A stretch of 64,000 nucleotides of DNA from Amorphophallus konjac (GCA_022559845.1 CM040126.1:48044458-48108457); one strand, 5' to 3'. Shown: positions 22,101 to 33,180, counted from the stretch's first letter. Numbers and translations: made by a program. The notes: a model not told the origin generated them from the sequence alone.

Positions 22101-24816
22101 TCCATCCATTTGTCAGCACCATATTTATATGGAGGAGAATGCAAAACCGAGCAGAGACATGCAGAGGAGATTAAATCCACACATGAAGGAGGTGGTCAAA
22201 AATGAGGTGGTCAAGTGGTTAGATGCCGGAATCATCTACCCAATTTCTGATAGTCAGTGGGTCAGTGCAACACAAATAGTCCCCAAGAAATCAGGACTGA
22301 CTGTGATCACCAATGATCAAGAGGAGTTGATACCTACTAGGTTGACCACGGGATGGAGGGTCTGCATTGATTATAGGAAGCTCAACTCTATGACAAAGAA
22401 GGACCATTTTCCCCTCCCATTCATTGACCAAATTTTAGAAAAATTAGCAGGGCAAAAATACTTCTGTTTTCTAGATGGGTATTCTGGGTACAATCAGGTG
22501 GTTATCTACCCAGAAGATCAAGAAAAAACCACATTTACATGTCCCTACGGAACATTTGCTTTTCGGAGAATGCCCTTTGGATTATGTAATGCGCCTGCCA
22601 CATTTCAAAGATGCATGTTAGTAATTTTTTCTGACATGGTGGGCAACTTTTTAGAAGTTTTCATGGATGATTTCTCCATTTTTGGGGATACATTTGATTC
22701 CTGCCTTGATCACTTAGCCAAAGTAATGAAGAGATGCATTGACACTAATCTTGTCCTCAGTTGGGAAAAGAGCCATTTCATGGTTAAAGAAGGTATTGTT
22801 CTAGGGCACATAGTGTCGGCAAGAGGAATTGAAGTAGATAAAGCCAAAGTTGATCTCATTGCCAAACTGCCACCACCCACCTCAGTAAAACAAATCCGAT
22901 CATTCCTGGGTCATGCCGGCTTCTATCGCCGGTTCATCCAAGACTTCTCCAAAGTCGCTAGACCTCTCACTAATCTGCTGGCTAAGGAAGTCCCATTCCA
23001 TCTTGACCAATCATGTCTTGAGGCTTTCGAATCATTGAAAATGGTATTGACCAATGCCCCAATCTTACAAACTCCTAATTGGTCATTACCTTTTGAAATT
23101 ATGTGTGATGCCTCGGATTATGCTTTAGGTGCTGTTTTAGGGCAAAGGGTAGACAAAAAGCCTGTGGTGATTTACTATGCGAGTCGCACACTCGCTGATG
23201 CCCAACTTAGGTACACCACAACAGAAAAGGAGTTACTTGCTATTGTCTTTGCCCTTGAAAAGTTTCGGTCCTATCTGCTAGGGGCCAAAGTCATTGTGTT
23301 CTCTGACCACTCAGCTCTCAGACACCTGCTGTCTAAAAAAGATGCCAAACCAAGGTTGATTAGATGGATCCTTTTATTACAAGAATTTGATTTGAAAATT
23401 CGGGATAAAAAAGGAAGTGAAAATGTTGTTGCAGATCACTTGTCCCGAATTATCACATCAGACACCACACCCTTACAAGACTCATTTCCAGATGAGCACC
23501 TCCTTAGTGTATCTCACATTCCACCCCCATGGTATGCACACATTGTCAATTACTTAGCCGTGAAAAAAATTCCTGAAGGTTGGTCTAAACATAAAAAAGA
23601 CCGCTTCTTTGCTAAGCTCAAATACTTCTTTTGGGAAGACCCTGAGCTATTCCATTTAGGACCAGATCAAATCATTCGGAGGTGTGCCCCTGAAGGTGAG
23701 CAACAAAGCATTTTGACATTTTGCCACACCTTAGCTTGTGGGGGGCATTTTTCAAGTAAGAAAATGGCAGCGAAAGTTTTACAGAGTGGGTTCTACTGGC
23801 CCACAATATTTAAAGATGCATTCGAATTTTGCAAATCTTGTGAGCGCTGTCAGGCTATGGGAAACATGTCACGCAGGGACATGATGTCTTTAAACCCTAT
23901 CCTGGTTGTGAAAATTTTTGATGTATGGGGAATTGACTTCATGGGACCGTTTCCACCATCTTTTGGTCATGAGTACATTTTGGTGGCAGTGGATTACGTG
24001 TCTAAGTGGATAGAAGCTATAGCCACAAGGACTAATGATCACAAAATTGTCATGAAATTTGTTCGCAAGAACATTTTCTCTCGATTTGGATGTCCGAGGG
24101 CTATCATTAGTGATGGGGGTTCACATTTCATCCATTCTCAATTCCGGGCTTTGCTTCGGAAGTATGGGATAACACATAAGATTGCTACCCCCTATCATCC
24201 CCAGACTAGTGGCCAGGTGGAGGTTTCTAATAGGGAGATCAAGAACATTTTGCAAAAGTCTGTCCGGCCCGATAGGAAAGATTGGTCAGAAAGATTAGAT
24301 GATGCTTTATGGGCCTATCGGACTGCCTATAAAACTCGCATTGGCATGTCCCCTTATAGGCTTATTTTTGGAAAGCCATGTCATTTGCCAGTCGAATTGG
24401 AACATAGGGCCTATTGGGCAATCAAACAATTCAATCTTGATTTAGCACAGACTAGTTCCCATAGAGCCCTTCAACTGAATGAGTTAGAAGAACTTCGCAA
24501 TGAAGCCTATGAGAACTCTAGGATTTATAAAGCCCAGACAAAAGCATTCCATGATAAGCACATTTCACGCAAAACTTTTCAAATCAACCAAAAGGTCTGG
24601 CTTTTTAACTCTAGGCTGCGATTATTCCCAGGCAAATTGAAATCTCGATGGGATGGACCATATGTAGTAATTAAAATATTTGACCATGGTGCAGTAACAA
24701 TTCTTGATCCTAAAACTGGTCAAACTTTCACTGTCAATGGTCAACGTTTGAAACCTTACATTGAAAATCTTCCAATGCTGCAGGAGGACTCTCTCAGGCT
24801 GAGTGACCCATTGTGA
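19147..24816 (+). CDS. gag-pol: Athila Gag-Pol polyprotein
   Basis: One uninterrupted frame of 1889 codons. The Gag core spans about residues 75-240 ([35 protein letters not shown]). A CCHC zinc knuckle is at C332-C345 (CX2CX4HX4C). A Gln/Pro-rich linker follows. Protease has the active-site motif DLGAS at D748. Reverse transcriptase has [11 protein letters not shown] from W1070 and FMDD with the catalytic pair D1174-D1175. RNase H shows D1321, E1360 and D1387. Integrase has a [15 protein letters not shown] zinc module and the triad D1597, D1656 and E1692, with exactly 35 residues between the last two. All catalytic residues are present, so the element could be competent. It acts in cytoplasmic virus-like particles that package and reverse-transcribe its RNA. 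Confidence 0.95.
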   Translation: MQGRRSQHRDLVEPISEIERFIFNPAQNQTQPMTEQHQLGVPKQMKEYFIPSNYQPSTCIQLPNVPALHYEIKSSTIQMLPSFYGKTNEDPYKHLDEFLEICSTVKIQNFTDDALRLTLFSFSLKDKAKYWLGTLGKPIGTWADMQHEFLKKFYPIGRTNTMRRAITGFAQLPNEQIHESWERLKELLRKCPHHGLSKWQIVQAFYEGLDDQVRQIVDASCGGAFMSKSEDEAYALFEMLSDNSINHASLSSYERTIGPSKRAGMYRVEPDARVDVNFIHQKLDKVDIMAQKLEHVDMLAHKLDQLLAQNKQETTISTTSNPYLDPTHHETCALCASSDHHVSECPTAAQLPSFIQEQVQAAQGFSKPNYDPFSNTYNPGWRNHPNFNWRNQQAPNQPTISSASQAYKPPIQHQFQAQSPFQGNAYGRGPQAQQPLPRFNQGQAPYQPPQLNYGQSSNSQQTYQPPLQHHQDSQTDDRFHQLQQLILAQNQSFQQTIQAQSQSFQQTLQAHQQTISKLETQLGQLAEATMRREVGQLPSQPIANPRNNPPGFPQPNFPINQPIPPLLQHPSGQIPQKGPQLENAKAISTLRSGKVLEDPQGSTPSSSVQAPDISSDSEEEPSQEEDVKGKRKIEEGPSTYQPIVPFPNALKPKKKQPAHNEEMMQLFKQVHINIPLLDAIKHVPAYARFLKEMCTPRREPRVTSEKVRLPENVSAVVLNQLPRKLKDPGAPLISCNIGGVTFDKALLDLGASVNLLPTSIYEQFDIGELKPTPIILQLVDRSIKTPKGLIEDVIIKVNECYFPADFLILDMVSPQEIKHTPIILGRPFLATARANIDCASGVMDISFGDQKVSINIFKASKFYDQKEDCYVVDTIEELLEIEGDSRTRIREEVDILSTQLRTWPPVEPLPQLKSEPALPSLQSPPQVELKPLPASLKYAFLGPDQTLPVIIASDLEPKHEEKLVEVLKSHKGAIGWSVADLKGISPSICQHHIYMEENAKPSRDMQRRLNPHMKEVVKNEVVKWLDAGIIYPISDSQWVSATQIVPKKSGLTVITNDQEELIPTRLTTGWRVCIDYRKLNSMTKKDHFPLPFIDQILEKLAGQKYFCFLDGYSGYNQVVIYPEDQEKTTFTCPYGTFAFRRMPFGLCNAPATFQRCMLVIFSDMVGNFLEVFMDDFSIFGDTFDSCLDHLAKVMKRCIDTNLVLSWEKSHFMVKEGIVLGHIVSARGIEVDKAKVDLIAKLPPPTSVKQIRSFLGHAGFYRRFIQDFSKVARPLTNLLAKEVPFHLDQSCLEAFESLKMVLTNAPILQTPNWSLPFEIMCDASDYALGAVLGQRVDKKPVVIYYASRTLADAQLRYTTTEKELLAIVFALEKFRSYLLGAKVIVFSDHSALRHLLSKKDAKPRLIRWILLLQEFDLKIRDKKGSENVVADHLSRIITSDTTPLQDSFPDEHLLSVSHIPPPWYAHIVNYLAVKKIPEGWSKHKKDRFFAKLKYFFWEDPELFHLGPDQIIRRCAPEGEQQSILTFCHTLACGGHFSSKKMAAKVLQSGFYWPTIFKDAFEFCKSCERCQAMGNMSRRDMMSLNPILVVKIFDVWGIDFMGPFPPSFGHEYILVAVDYVSKWIEAIATRTNDHKIVMKFVRKNIFSRFGCPRAIISDGGSHFIHSQFRALLRKYGITHKIATPYHPQTSGQVEVSNREIKNILQKSVRPDRKDWSERLDDALWAYRTAYKTRIGMSPYRLIFGKPCHLPVELEHRAYWAIKQFNLDLAQTSSHRALQLNELEELRNEAYENSRIYKAQTKAFHDKHISRKTFQINQKVWLFNSRLRLFPGKLKSRWDGPYVVIKIFDHGAVTILDPKTGQTFTVNGQRLKPYIENLPMLQEDSLRLSDPL

Positions 24817-24850
24817 GCTATATTGTGTCTGGCTGAAGACGTTAAACTTA

Positions 24851-24873
24851 GCGCTTCTTGGGAGGCAACCCAA
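24851..24873 (+). promoter_or_regulatory. Conserved Athila motif after pol
   Basis: The motif 'cgcttcttgggaggcaaccc' lies 35 bp after the Gag-Pol stop. From memory, nearly the same string follows pol in Athila elements of many plants, so it is probably functional (packaging, splicing or RNA structure). Its role is not known to me. Confidence 0.5.
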
Positions 24874-25069
24874 TTATCCTGTCTCTTTTCAAAAAAAAAA
24901 ATTTTTTTTTTTGATTGATTTTCTTATTTTGTCTAAGGAGCATGGAGCATGGAGCAATATTTCTTTGATGACGACATCTCTCTCTCAGGTCGTATCTATC
25001 CTTCCCTCTACTTTTTATGGCTTTATTTCATTTCTATATCTTACTCATGCCATTAGGGACAATGTCACC

Positions 25070-25081
25070 TAAGTTGGGGGG
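25070..25081 (+). other. Second polypurine-tract-like site
   Basis: AAGTTGGGGGGT occurs in 'cacctaagttggggggtaac' and repeats the purine core of the true tract before the 3' LTR ('caagttggggggtg'). It lies about 250 bp after pol, where Athila elements with an env-like gene would have it. It could prime a second plus strand. Confidence 0.55.
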
Positions 25082-25914
25082 TAACTTGAGCTTGAATTTC
25101 CTCAAAATAATTACAACCTTTCATCACACCTCTAACAAGTGTTTCATGTTCATATTTTATGATGAGAAACTTTTCTTAGAATGATATGACTTAGAGTCTT
25201 ACATGTGAAAGTTGCACATTAAAGGGATGAATTAATTGGTTATGTCTTTAGCCTTTTCCTCAGAATACACCTGAAAATTCTATTGAACTTGCACACAATT
25301 GCACAATAACAAGATCGGTGGATGACAAACATTAGGATGATGGGAATTTTACTTGACACTTAGGTGGTGATGAATATTATGCCCATTCGTTGAACATAAT
25401 CGTGAGGAAAAAGCTACCTGCCAAAAAAAAAATATGGAAAATGCCCCTGAACTTAGTAACCGGGCCTGCTTCTCCTAAGGCAAGAGTTGAGGTTCGCGTC
25501 AAACGGCGAAGGGATGTGCAGCACCGTGTGTCAAAAAGAAAAAAAGAAAAAAAAAGAAGTATAAACTGGCAGAGTGAAGCTACCTGTAATTCGAGAAGCT
25601 CAATTCAAGAGGTGGGCAGAATTGAAAATCATCTTTAAGTGAAAGGTAGAAGACTCATTCATCTAGATTGTTTGGAAGTCACTAGTCAAGTTATATCACT
25701 CATACACAAAGAGATATTTAATTTTGAGTGTATCCTGAGGAAAGGTCTAAACACATGAACTGATGAAATTTATACCAAATGCATTCTACTTGAACTTGTA
25801 ATACTTCAAAGTCTAAATCATTATGCATAATGTTCTTGCCATGATCTATGACACATGAGTATTTGCTAGTCCTAATTTTATAATTGTTTACATTGCTAAG
25901 GGACTAGCAATGTT

Positions 25915-25928
25915 CAAGTTGGGGGGTG
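25915..25928 (+). other. Polypurine tract of the Athila element
   Basis: 'caagttggggggtg' lies immediately before the TG of the 3' LTR at 25929. It is the expected plus-strand primer site. Confidence 0.85.
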
Positions 25929-27310
25929 TGATAAGTCTCCATTTCTTATGATAATACATCGCATAAACACCATTTTTATGTGCATATAATTAGGTAATTA
26001 TGCATATTTCATAGTTAACCTCAACTCCACATTTAAATTGGATCTTTCACGTAAATTGATTAATTCAATTATCTTATTTAATAATAAATTGAAGTTGAGG
26101 GCTATGATCATTAATTCTCCATTGCATAATCATGAGCATTTGAGATTTATGTGAACATTGTGGTAATTTGTATGGACTAAAGTGCAATTATGTGTGTGTA
26201 GGACACCGAAGGCAATTACAAAAGAAGTTGGGGGCAAAAGGGTCATCACCATTTTGACCAAGTCAAATAAAGAATTCAAATTATTTTGATTGGAGGGAAA
26301 GGAAAGTTCAAAATTTCGAATTCAAAGTTTGAAAAGGAGGAATCCAAACTTTAAGTTTGGAAAGGAGGAAAAGGACATCCAAAATTTGAATTAAAGGAGA
26401 GACATGATGAGCCTTGGGAAATGGGGTGCCTAAAGTCCAAGAAAGGGGGTGCCCACCTACTTTTACTCTTCCCCATGCATCATATTCCATTTGAATCTTA
26501 GCCATCCATCTCCTTTTGATATAATCTCCACCCTCTATCTACCAAACTTTCCCTATAAATAGCCCATGGTAAGGAGGAGAAGGGGAGTTTTTTCTTTGAG
26601 CAATCTTTCACTCTCCCTCTTTCTCTCCCAACCTTAGGCCTCCGGTTGCTCCCATTTTGTCCTCCACAACTCCCCTTTCATGGCGGCGTGCACATCAAGA
26701 CGGGCGACGTTCCAAGGCTCGTGACGTGGACGGCGACGGCTTCTTCATCCACCTCTTCCCACGGTGATCTCTTTCAAGGCGGAGTGATCCTCTCCAAGGC
26801 TCGGCGAGGAGGAGACGACGGCGTCATCACCATTGCTACTACCATCTTCACACCTTAGGCTCCTCTTTTTGTTATTGCTTTAGTTTTATTTCACTTCATT
26901 GTAATCTCATTGTGCCATTAGTGTAAACTTATTTCACATTTCATGTACTCTTCCTTTTAAGTTAATGAAAGTTGCTCTCTTGATCTAGTTCTTGCTCTTC
27001 TTCCCTCTCTATCTCTTTCTTCTATATTTTCTTTCCACTTCATACAATTATTTTCTATAGCATAAGCGCATAGTCATGGTGTTTTCAATTAAGTGTTAGA
27101 ATCATTCTTTGTTTCCTCACTTTTCTTCAAACAATCAAATCACAAATATTTTCCAAAGGAGTCCAAAGTTTTTAACTCTAAAAATCTATTCTTCCTTGTG
27201 GATTCGACCCGTGCTTGTCCGAATACTACATTCTCTTTTGATCATTTTGTGCGAGTGCGGTTTTAAGATTGTTATACGCATGGTTTAAACGACGAACTTT
27301 CGCGTTATCA
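25929..27310 (+). repeat. 3' LTR of the Athila element
   Basis: 1382 bp, same length as the 5' LTR. By eye only six substitutions and no indels separate them. It ends ...GTTATCA and is followed by the ACAGG target duplication. Confidence 0.95.
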
Positions 27311-27315
27311 ACAGG
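27311..27315. repeat. Target site duplication, right copy (ACAGG)
   Basis: Identical to 16625-16629. On the minus strand the codons around it run LAYLY in the restored order, part of the usual PMD 'A-Y-L-Y' motif. Confidence 0.95.
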
Positions 27316-28108
27316 TAGGCAAGGACAGCGGGTCCCACCCTTTTTCCACGCCAGATCCCGCAGATAGCACTCAGTTGATCTTCCTCCACTATGTTGTCGG
27401 TATGAGGGAACAAGAGAGCACACGCCAGACAGATGGTGAACCCCTTCATGATTCCCTCCAAATAGTCATCGTCTGGTGACCCTCTCAGGGCGTCCATGAC
27501 CCACTCCGCAAGCTTTTGGAGATCGATCCCCTTTTGAGTACGGACCTTTCTGGCTGCGTCGGGCGGCATGAAGCTTCCAAGGACGCTTTCAGAAGTCCCC
27601 CGTGTCAGCATCCGCATAGCCTTCACCTTCCCGTCACTCTTGAATTTCTTCAATCCGAGCAGAAGTTCCACCTCCTCGAGGAGGATGGTCACCTCGAAGG
27701 TCGGGAAAATAAAAGTGTGGGTCTGGGGATGCCAGATCTCCACTAGTGTGCCCATAGACGCCCAGTCCATACGTATCTTCTCATAATGCTTGGCGTGAAT
27801 AAGGAGCCCCTGCAGATGCCACTTCGAGAGTATGGCCCTCATGCCAATGGAGATATTGGAAGTCAGCTTTGAAAGCCATGGCATCTTGGAAAACTTCCTC
27901 GGGCCTGGGAAGAGTGGATATGGCTGGAAGAGGAAAGAAAGAAGAAATGAAGGAAGTAAGAAGAAAGTTCACATGGAGAATCTGAAAAGAGTCGGCTTAC
28001 CATATGCGACATGATCGTCCCACTCAAATGACCCTCGAGGTCGGAGAGTCGCCTGATCTCGCTGCTAGGCCTGCTCCTCTTCATAACGCGGGAAGACTCT
28101 CCTTCCAT
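27311..28108 (-). pseudogene. 5' part of PMD gene B, before the Athila insertion
   Basis: Exon 1 is 28108-28001 (36 codons; RLSDLEGHLSGTIMSHM) and ends ATG before GTAAGC. The 77-bp intron, 28000-27924, ends TCTTCCAG. Exon 2 starts at 27923 with PYPLFPGPRKFSKMPWLSKL and encodes the PMD (LVEIWHPQTHTFIFPTFE, then LLEEVELLLGLKK). Phase 0 and the position of the intron match gene A (exon 1 ends ...NRIVLNQ; exon 2 starts DYPNIPGARRFTK). Exon 2 runs unbroken to the Athila insertion. Without Athila the frame continues to 16014. It is transposon-related by family, but promoter, splice sites and poly(A) signal all look serviceable. Confidence 0.8.
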
Positions 28109-28196
28109 CCTGAAAATCTCTAGATTCTCCTCTCCTTCCTCTCCTGAGCTTCCAAAACCCACCTTGGTGCATTTGAATGAACTAGCCTAAAGGGAG

Positions 28197-28204
28197 TTCT
28201 TATA
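28197..28204 (-). promoter_or_regulatory. TATA box of PMD gene B
   Basis: TATAAGAA on the minus strand, about 90 bp upstream of the ATG at 28108. Spacing resembles gene A (about 112 bp) and gene C (about 77 bp). Confidence 0.55.
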
Positions 28205-28459
28205 GGAAGGGAAGGGTGCTACAGGACAGAACATGTCACATCAGTGGTCATTGTCAAGATTTTGTCTGGATCTCCTTTGAACTGTGGTGCGATTCTGCTA
28301 CTCTCTGATGTTGCTAACCTTTGCTGGCCTGTGCAGGTTTTACTAACGGACGTCTTTGTCCTATCTCCTGTCCCACCTTTCATTGGTTGGTCCCACCATG
28401 CCATGCATCGTAGTATATAATACCTACGCTACTAGAACATGCCGAGGACCGTGCGGCCC

Positions 28460-29320
28460 GAACGAATCTGGGACCTGAGTTCCCCTTCAACAAAAACGGT
28501 GATGATCTCGGAAGAATTTGGGTTGTACGGATAGGCGGTCAATTTGTGATAACATGGGGACGACAGTTCCATTCAGTGAGTTGGTGCGCGGATAAACGGG
28601 CCCCAGCCCAGTATCAGCTCACCGGGTCGGTATCCTGACCCGTTCTTCACAAGTTGATAATATTATCCTTGGCTATTTTCTATTTTAGTTTGTCTTAAAT
28701 TTTTCTTTAAACCCAGCATGCATTCATATAGGACTTTGATTTATTGCGGAAGATCATTCAAGTGATTCGATTGTGAAAGCCGTTGTGCTCCAATTCTCAC
28801 AAATATGAGATATTCCACTCCGAATGAAATACTGAGTTTCCTTGAGACAGCCCTACGCTGCTCTTCCAAAGGAGACCCTTGTTTGGACAGACCTTCAGAT
28901 ATTCCTTTACCTTTTTTGACCCACCTTGGTCGCAGCACTTCCACATTGGCTGGTAACCGCTCCCCAAAGGTGAAACCTCCGGTTTATGACCCAGGTACTT
29001 CCACACCGAGAAGTTGGTCTCCTTTTGTTTCGTGCCTGAGCGCACATCTCACCCTCCCTTATTTGATCTCCGTCCAAGCAATCGTCAATATTTGAAAGAC
29101 CTTCTTCAAGGTCGCCTCATTGAAACTCCATGAAAGATTCCAAACAGTAACGTCAAAAGCGTGTCTCATCACACCTTAGCATCAACTTATCAGTCCGCTC
29201 CCACTTCACTCCACTCCACTTTCACTACGTGTCGCTCCCTTGCAAAGCAGACGCCAAGGCGGGGCAGCTGTAGACACGCCATTCCTGACGTCTCCTGAGA
29301 AAGTCTCATATTACTATACG
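28460..29320 (-). repeat. Duplicated upstream block, copy B
   Basis: This is the inverted counterpart of 11770-12600, 0.35 kb upstream of gene B. Homology is clear but diverged, with small indels. It begins (minus strand) near 'agtaatatgagac' and passes through 'gtgtctacagctgccccgcc' at about 29275. Confidence 0.7.
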
Positions 29321-29529
29321 ACGCCCCGCGACGGCTTACGCATTTCGAATCACTTGAGTACTTCCTTTTCTTGAGTCTTCTTCCGCCCTTTTCGGCATCC
29401 GGAATCGTCTCATCACGGCATTCGGACGGCATCAACACCAGTCAGACGCATCAAAAGGTTCCGGAACCAAGAAGGGTGTCTGCCGGGCACCCGCCGACGC
29501 CTGATCTAAGGACCCGGGTGGGTCTTAAT

Positions 29530-30162
29530 GGGGGCGTCCAGGCCCCTGGACGCCCCCATATTTTTAATTTATTTTATTTATTTTCTCAGGGCTTAAATCA
29601 AATAAAAAATATATAAATTAATGGAGGCGTCCAGGACCCTGGACGCCTCCATAAAAACAAAAATAAAAAATAAGTGTAGAATGCCAGTTGGCATACAAAA
29701 ATAAAAAAATAAATAAAAATATATATATATATTCGTGGAGGCGTCCAGGCCCCTGGACGCCTCCATAAAAACAAATAAAAAAATCAAAAATGCCAGCCCT
29801 ATCATAAAAAGACAAACAAAAAATAAAATAATATAATTTTGGAGGCGTCCAGGCCCCTGGACGCCTCCATCAACTCTCTCACGGGCGCCGGCCACCGAAC
29901 GACGGTTTGTCGTGTGTGAAAAAATCTAAAATATAGAGACGTCTGGTCAGCTGGACGCGCCCATTTCCGAATCACGAGGCGCCGCTCACAAAATCACGCG
30001 TTGTGCCAAACCGCGTGCGGCCGTCGTCGGTTTTCGGTGGACCTGCTTGAGGCGTCCGGGACCCTGGACGCCTCCACAAAAGTATTCCAAAAAAAATATA
30101 TAAAAATAGAATAAAATATTAGTTCGGTCCTGATGGAGGTGTCCAGGGTCCTGGATGCCTCC
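29530..30162. repeat. Palindrome array 2 (six clear copies)
   Basis: Copies are at 29530-29557, 29623-29650, 29737-29764, 29841-29868, 30049-30075 and 30135-30162, with a badly decayed one near 29935-29962. Arms are GGCGTCCAGG/CCTGGACGCC flanked by GGA..TCC or GGG..CCC pairs. The last copy has both CpGs changed (GGTGTCC and GGATGCC), as expected from deamination. Spacers are A/T-rich in the first four. The array ends 14 bp before a TATA box. Confidence 0.9.
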
Positions 30163-30176
30163 ACCCTCCGGAGCCC

Positions 30177-30184
30177 TATAAATA
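30177..30184 (+). promoter_or_regulatory. TATA box next to palindrome array 2
   Basis: TATAAATA is followed by GAGG and a run of nine C. Order and spacing mimic the gene C promoter. No protein-coding frame could be recognised downstream; a transcript would cross 30210-30780. Confidence 0.55.
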
Positions 30185-30780
30185 GAGGCCCCCCCCCTCA
30201 GTTCTAGGGGAGCTTCTAAGTGATCCGATAGGCTGCCGGAGCCCAGAGGCTACGGAGTCATTTTCTAACCCGTGGGTTCTTTTGTAGGTGGAGGTTCTGC
30301 CGGCTTCTCGGGTGCTCACGCTCGCGAGAGGAAGGTCGTCTTCATCCACCGCGCTTCCACGTCGTCCCCACGCTGCCGGAGCTCCGCCGGATTTCACCCT
30401 CGGCTCATCCAATAAGCCTTTTCTTCCCCTTTTTCTCCATAGTTCTTTACATTCATCATATTGCATCCTCTATCCCCCTTCACAAGGGCGCCTCTTCTCT
30501 TATACTTCTTGCATCCATCATCTCATTTTCCTCCTACTCGAGTCCGAGAGGGGTTTAAAAGATAACACCAACCAGGTGTGTGTCTTGCTATCATTTCGTT
30601 ATTTTTATCGCAAGGATTTGAATACTACACCTCCATCTTTCTAATCCACTTGTCATTTATTTGTCGTTGTTTTGCAAGGGTACCCGAGGAAAGCCCTCTC
30701 CGTCGGCCGGCCGGAAGGAGAGGAAGAAGCAACCCGCCATCTCCCGCTCTTGAGGTAGGCGCGATCACTTTCTTATTTTG
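30185..30780. other. Putative transcribed region without recognisable gene
   Basis: Downstream of the TATA box lie a possible splice acceptor (TTTTGTAG at about 30281-30288), a GC-rich stretch and a pyrimidine-rich stretch. Frames of 90-130 codons are low in complexity and match nothing I know. It may be LTR R/U5 sequence of an unidentified element. Confidence 0.35.
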
Positions 30781-31400
30781 GGTCCCCCGAAGACGGAGAG
30801 GGAGAAGAAGAAAGAGGGGAAGAAGAGGGAAAGGAAAGGAGAAGAAGGAGGAGAAGGAGGAGAAGGAAGAGGAGAAGAGAGGCAGAGGGGGAACGCCTCC
30901 ACGGCGGTGCCCTCACCCCGGTGACAGAGAAGACGGCGACGATGGTGGCGTTGGCGTCCGGTGAAAAGGAAGAAGAAGACGAAGGGAGAAGAGGGGGGGG
31001 GTGTCTCGTCCGCTCGGTCACCGAAGAGAGAGAAAGAGAGAGGGAAGATGGAGAGTTTGAAAGGGGGGTGACCCGTTCGAGCCACCCCGCCCCTTTATAT
31101 AGGGGGCAAGGAAAAAGGAAAAAAGGAAAAATAGAAAAGGGGGGAGGGGAAGAAGAAGAGTGAATGAAAAAGGAAAAAAAACAAAAAAGAGGAAGAAAGA
31201 GAGAGAGAGACGGGGGAAATCTCGACAAAAAAGAGAGAAAAGGGGGGGAAAAGGAGAAAGAAAAAAGAGAGGAAAAAGAGAGAGAGAGAGAAGAAAATTA
31301 AAAAAATGGAAAAGAAGAAGAAGAATAAAAGGGGGGGGGGAACAAAAAGGGGAAGAGAAGAAAGGAGAAGGCAAAGAAGGAAGAAGGAGGAAGAAACTAC
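30781..31400. repeat. GA-rich low-complexity stretch
   Basis: The plus strand is almost all purine with (GA)n and (GAA)n-like runs. All long frames here are Lys/Arg/Glu- or Phe/Ser/Leu-rich artefacts of that composition. Confidence 0.85.
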
Positions 31401-31401
31401 G

Positions 31402-31402
<1 letters not shown>

Positions 31403-31440
<38 letters not shown>

Positions 31441-31461
31441 ATAATAATAATAATAATAATA
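31403..31461. repeat. Compound microsatellite (CA)n-(TA)n-(ATA)n
   Basis: About 15 CA units, a short TA run, and then about seven ATA units follow one another. This is typical simple-sequence DNA. Confidence 0.95.
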
Positions 31462-31614
31462 GTGAAGATACTAGATAAATATAAATATATATATATACCT
31501 ATATATGTGCATGTGCGCACGTATATGTGAGGGTGCGCATAAATAATGCACGATGACAAATGTCCCCGTGGGGATGGTCCGTCTGCACGCCCCTACGTAT
31601 CAACGGACATTCGC

Positions 31615-31975
31615 ACGGGCAAAGCTGACTCCACCCCTGCGTTGGCATTACCACCTCACCAGTAAATAATTCCTTTTCCAGCGCAAGGCTTCGTGCCTTA
31701 GCCACCTTCCATCACACAAAATCGCCATTGCAGGCCTTACGCCCGAATCGACAGAATTTTTATCTTTGCACTGGCATTAGTCCCTTGCCAACGAATAAGT
31801 CCCTTTCCGGTGCAAGGCTTCGTGCCTTAACCACCCGCTCTCACACAATATTGCCATTACGGACCTTACGTCCGAATCGACAGAAATTCTCCCACTGCGT
31901 TGGCATTATCTTCTTGCCAACGAATGAACTTTATCTTTTGGCGTAAGGCTTCGGGCCCTAGCCAACAACCACATA
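31615..31975 (+). repeat. Tat-like 124-bp repeats, second locus
   Basis: Three units of the family at 3735-4262 ('ccattacggaccttacgtccgaatcg', 'gcgttggcattatcttcttgccaacg'). The hairpin arms are kept although the loops differ: CGTTGGC pairs with GCCAACG here, where the first locus has CGTTAGC with GCTAACG. That is a compensated change. Confidence 0.8.
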
Positions 31976-32019
31976 TTATCCACTCGTCAAAAAGAGAGAG
32001 AGAGAAAAAAAAATAAGAG

Positions 32020-32240
32020 AAAGGGGCTTAAAATAGAGGTGCCCCGCCAGACTTGCCCCTACATAGGGACAAAAGCAAAAATGACAGCAACCCAGCTGTG
32101 GCGAAAACCCGAAAAGGGCGCTGCAGGTAAAATCAGGTACCCCGTCACTTGAAAACCCGAGAGGGCGCGTGGGCAAAAGCAAGAGGGGGCCGGTGCCGGT
32201 GAAAACCCGAAAGGGCGCTTGTACCGGTAATGTGGTTCAA
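32020..32240 (+). repeat. Copy 3 of the 'gaaaacccgaaagggcg' block
   Basis: It has the same order as 4375-4567 and 5650-5865 and follows the 124-bp repeats directly. A second Tat-like element, without any visible integrase, therefore occupies this stretch in plus orientation. Confidence 0.8.
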
Positions 32241-32259
32241 AAAAAATGGAAAAGAAGAA

Positions 32260-33130
32260 AAGTGACAAAGAGACCAACAAACCACGTCAGTTCCCGACAC
32301 CCCGTTGGCACTGACGAAAAGACAAAAATTCCAACAAACCACGTCAGTTCCCGGCACCCCGTCGGCACTGGCGAAGAGACAAAGAGACCAACAAACCACG
32401 TCAGTTCCCGGCACCCCGTCGGCACTGGCGAATAGACAAAGAGACTAACATACTACGTCAGTCTCTGGCACCCCGTCGGCACTGACGAAGAGAGGAAAAG
32501 ACCAATACACCACGTCAGTTCCCGACACCCCGTCGGCACTGATGAAGAGAAGAAGAGACCAACATACCACGTCAGTCCCCTGCACCCCCTCGGCACTGAT
32601 GAAGAGACAAAGATACCAACGTGTTACGTCAGTTCCCGACACCCCGTCGGCACTGATGAAGAGACAAAGAGACCAACATGTTACGTCAGTCCCTGGCACC
32701 CCGTCGGCACTGACGAAGAGAAGAAGAAACCAACATATCACGTTAGTTCCCGGCACCCTGTCGGTACTGATGAAGAGACAAAGAGACTAATATACTACGT
32801 CAGTCCCCGGCACCCTGTCAGCACTGACAAAGAGAGGAAAAGACCAATACACCACGTCAGTTCCCGACACCCCGTCGGCACTGATGAAGAGAAGAAGAGA
32901 CCAACATACCACGTCAGTCCCCGGCACCCCGTCGGCACTAATGAAGAGACAAAGAGACCAACATGTTACGTCAGTTCCCGGCACCCCGTCGGCACTGATG
33001 AAGAGACAAATGGATCAACATGCTACGTCAGTCCCCGGCACCCCATCGGCATTGGCGAGGAGAAGAAGAGACCAACATACCACGTCGGCTCCCGTCACCC
33101 CGTCGGTGCTGACGAAGAGAAAAGAGACAA
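32260..33130 (+). repeat. Tandem array of about 57-bp units (about 15 copies)
   Basis: The unit is 'gacaaagagaccaacatacca' (written in two parts: gacaaagagacc, aacatacca) then CGTCAGT, about 18 bases rich in C, and ACTGACG. CGTCAGT and ACTGACG form a 7-bp stem. In several units the right arm is ACTGATG, a CpG transition. All six-frame open stretches here are repeat read-through. Confidence 0.9.
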
Positions 33131-33180
33131 GTACACCCACGGGCACCGCCCGGCTCATTCTTCGCCTACGCTACCCGTGG

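Larger units (their letters stand above)
16630..27310 (+). mobile_element. Complete Athila-type Ty3/gypsy retrotransposon
   Basis: The element is 10,681 bp. It has two 1382-bp LTRs (TG...CA), a primer binding site matching tRNA-Asp, one long Gag-Pol frame of 1889 residues, and a polypurine tract before the 3' LTR. LTR copies differ at six positions by eye (about 0.4%), so the insertion is young. The RT region carries the Athila hallmark insertion '[21 protein letters not shown]' (split here: [21 protein letters not shown]). Many Athila elements carry an env-like frame after pol; only 1.1 kb of non-coding sequence follows here. The host site is PMD gene B, in opposite orientation. Confidence 0.95.

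Noticed and set aside
24817..25928. Env-like gene of the Athila element
   Set aside because: Only frames below 90 codons are present; no transmembrane or signal pattern. The region is read as non-coding.
30773..31559. Several long frames on both strands
   Set aside because: They come from GA/CT low complexity and microsatellites (Lys/Arg/Glu or Phe/Ser/Leu only).
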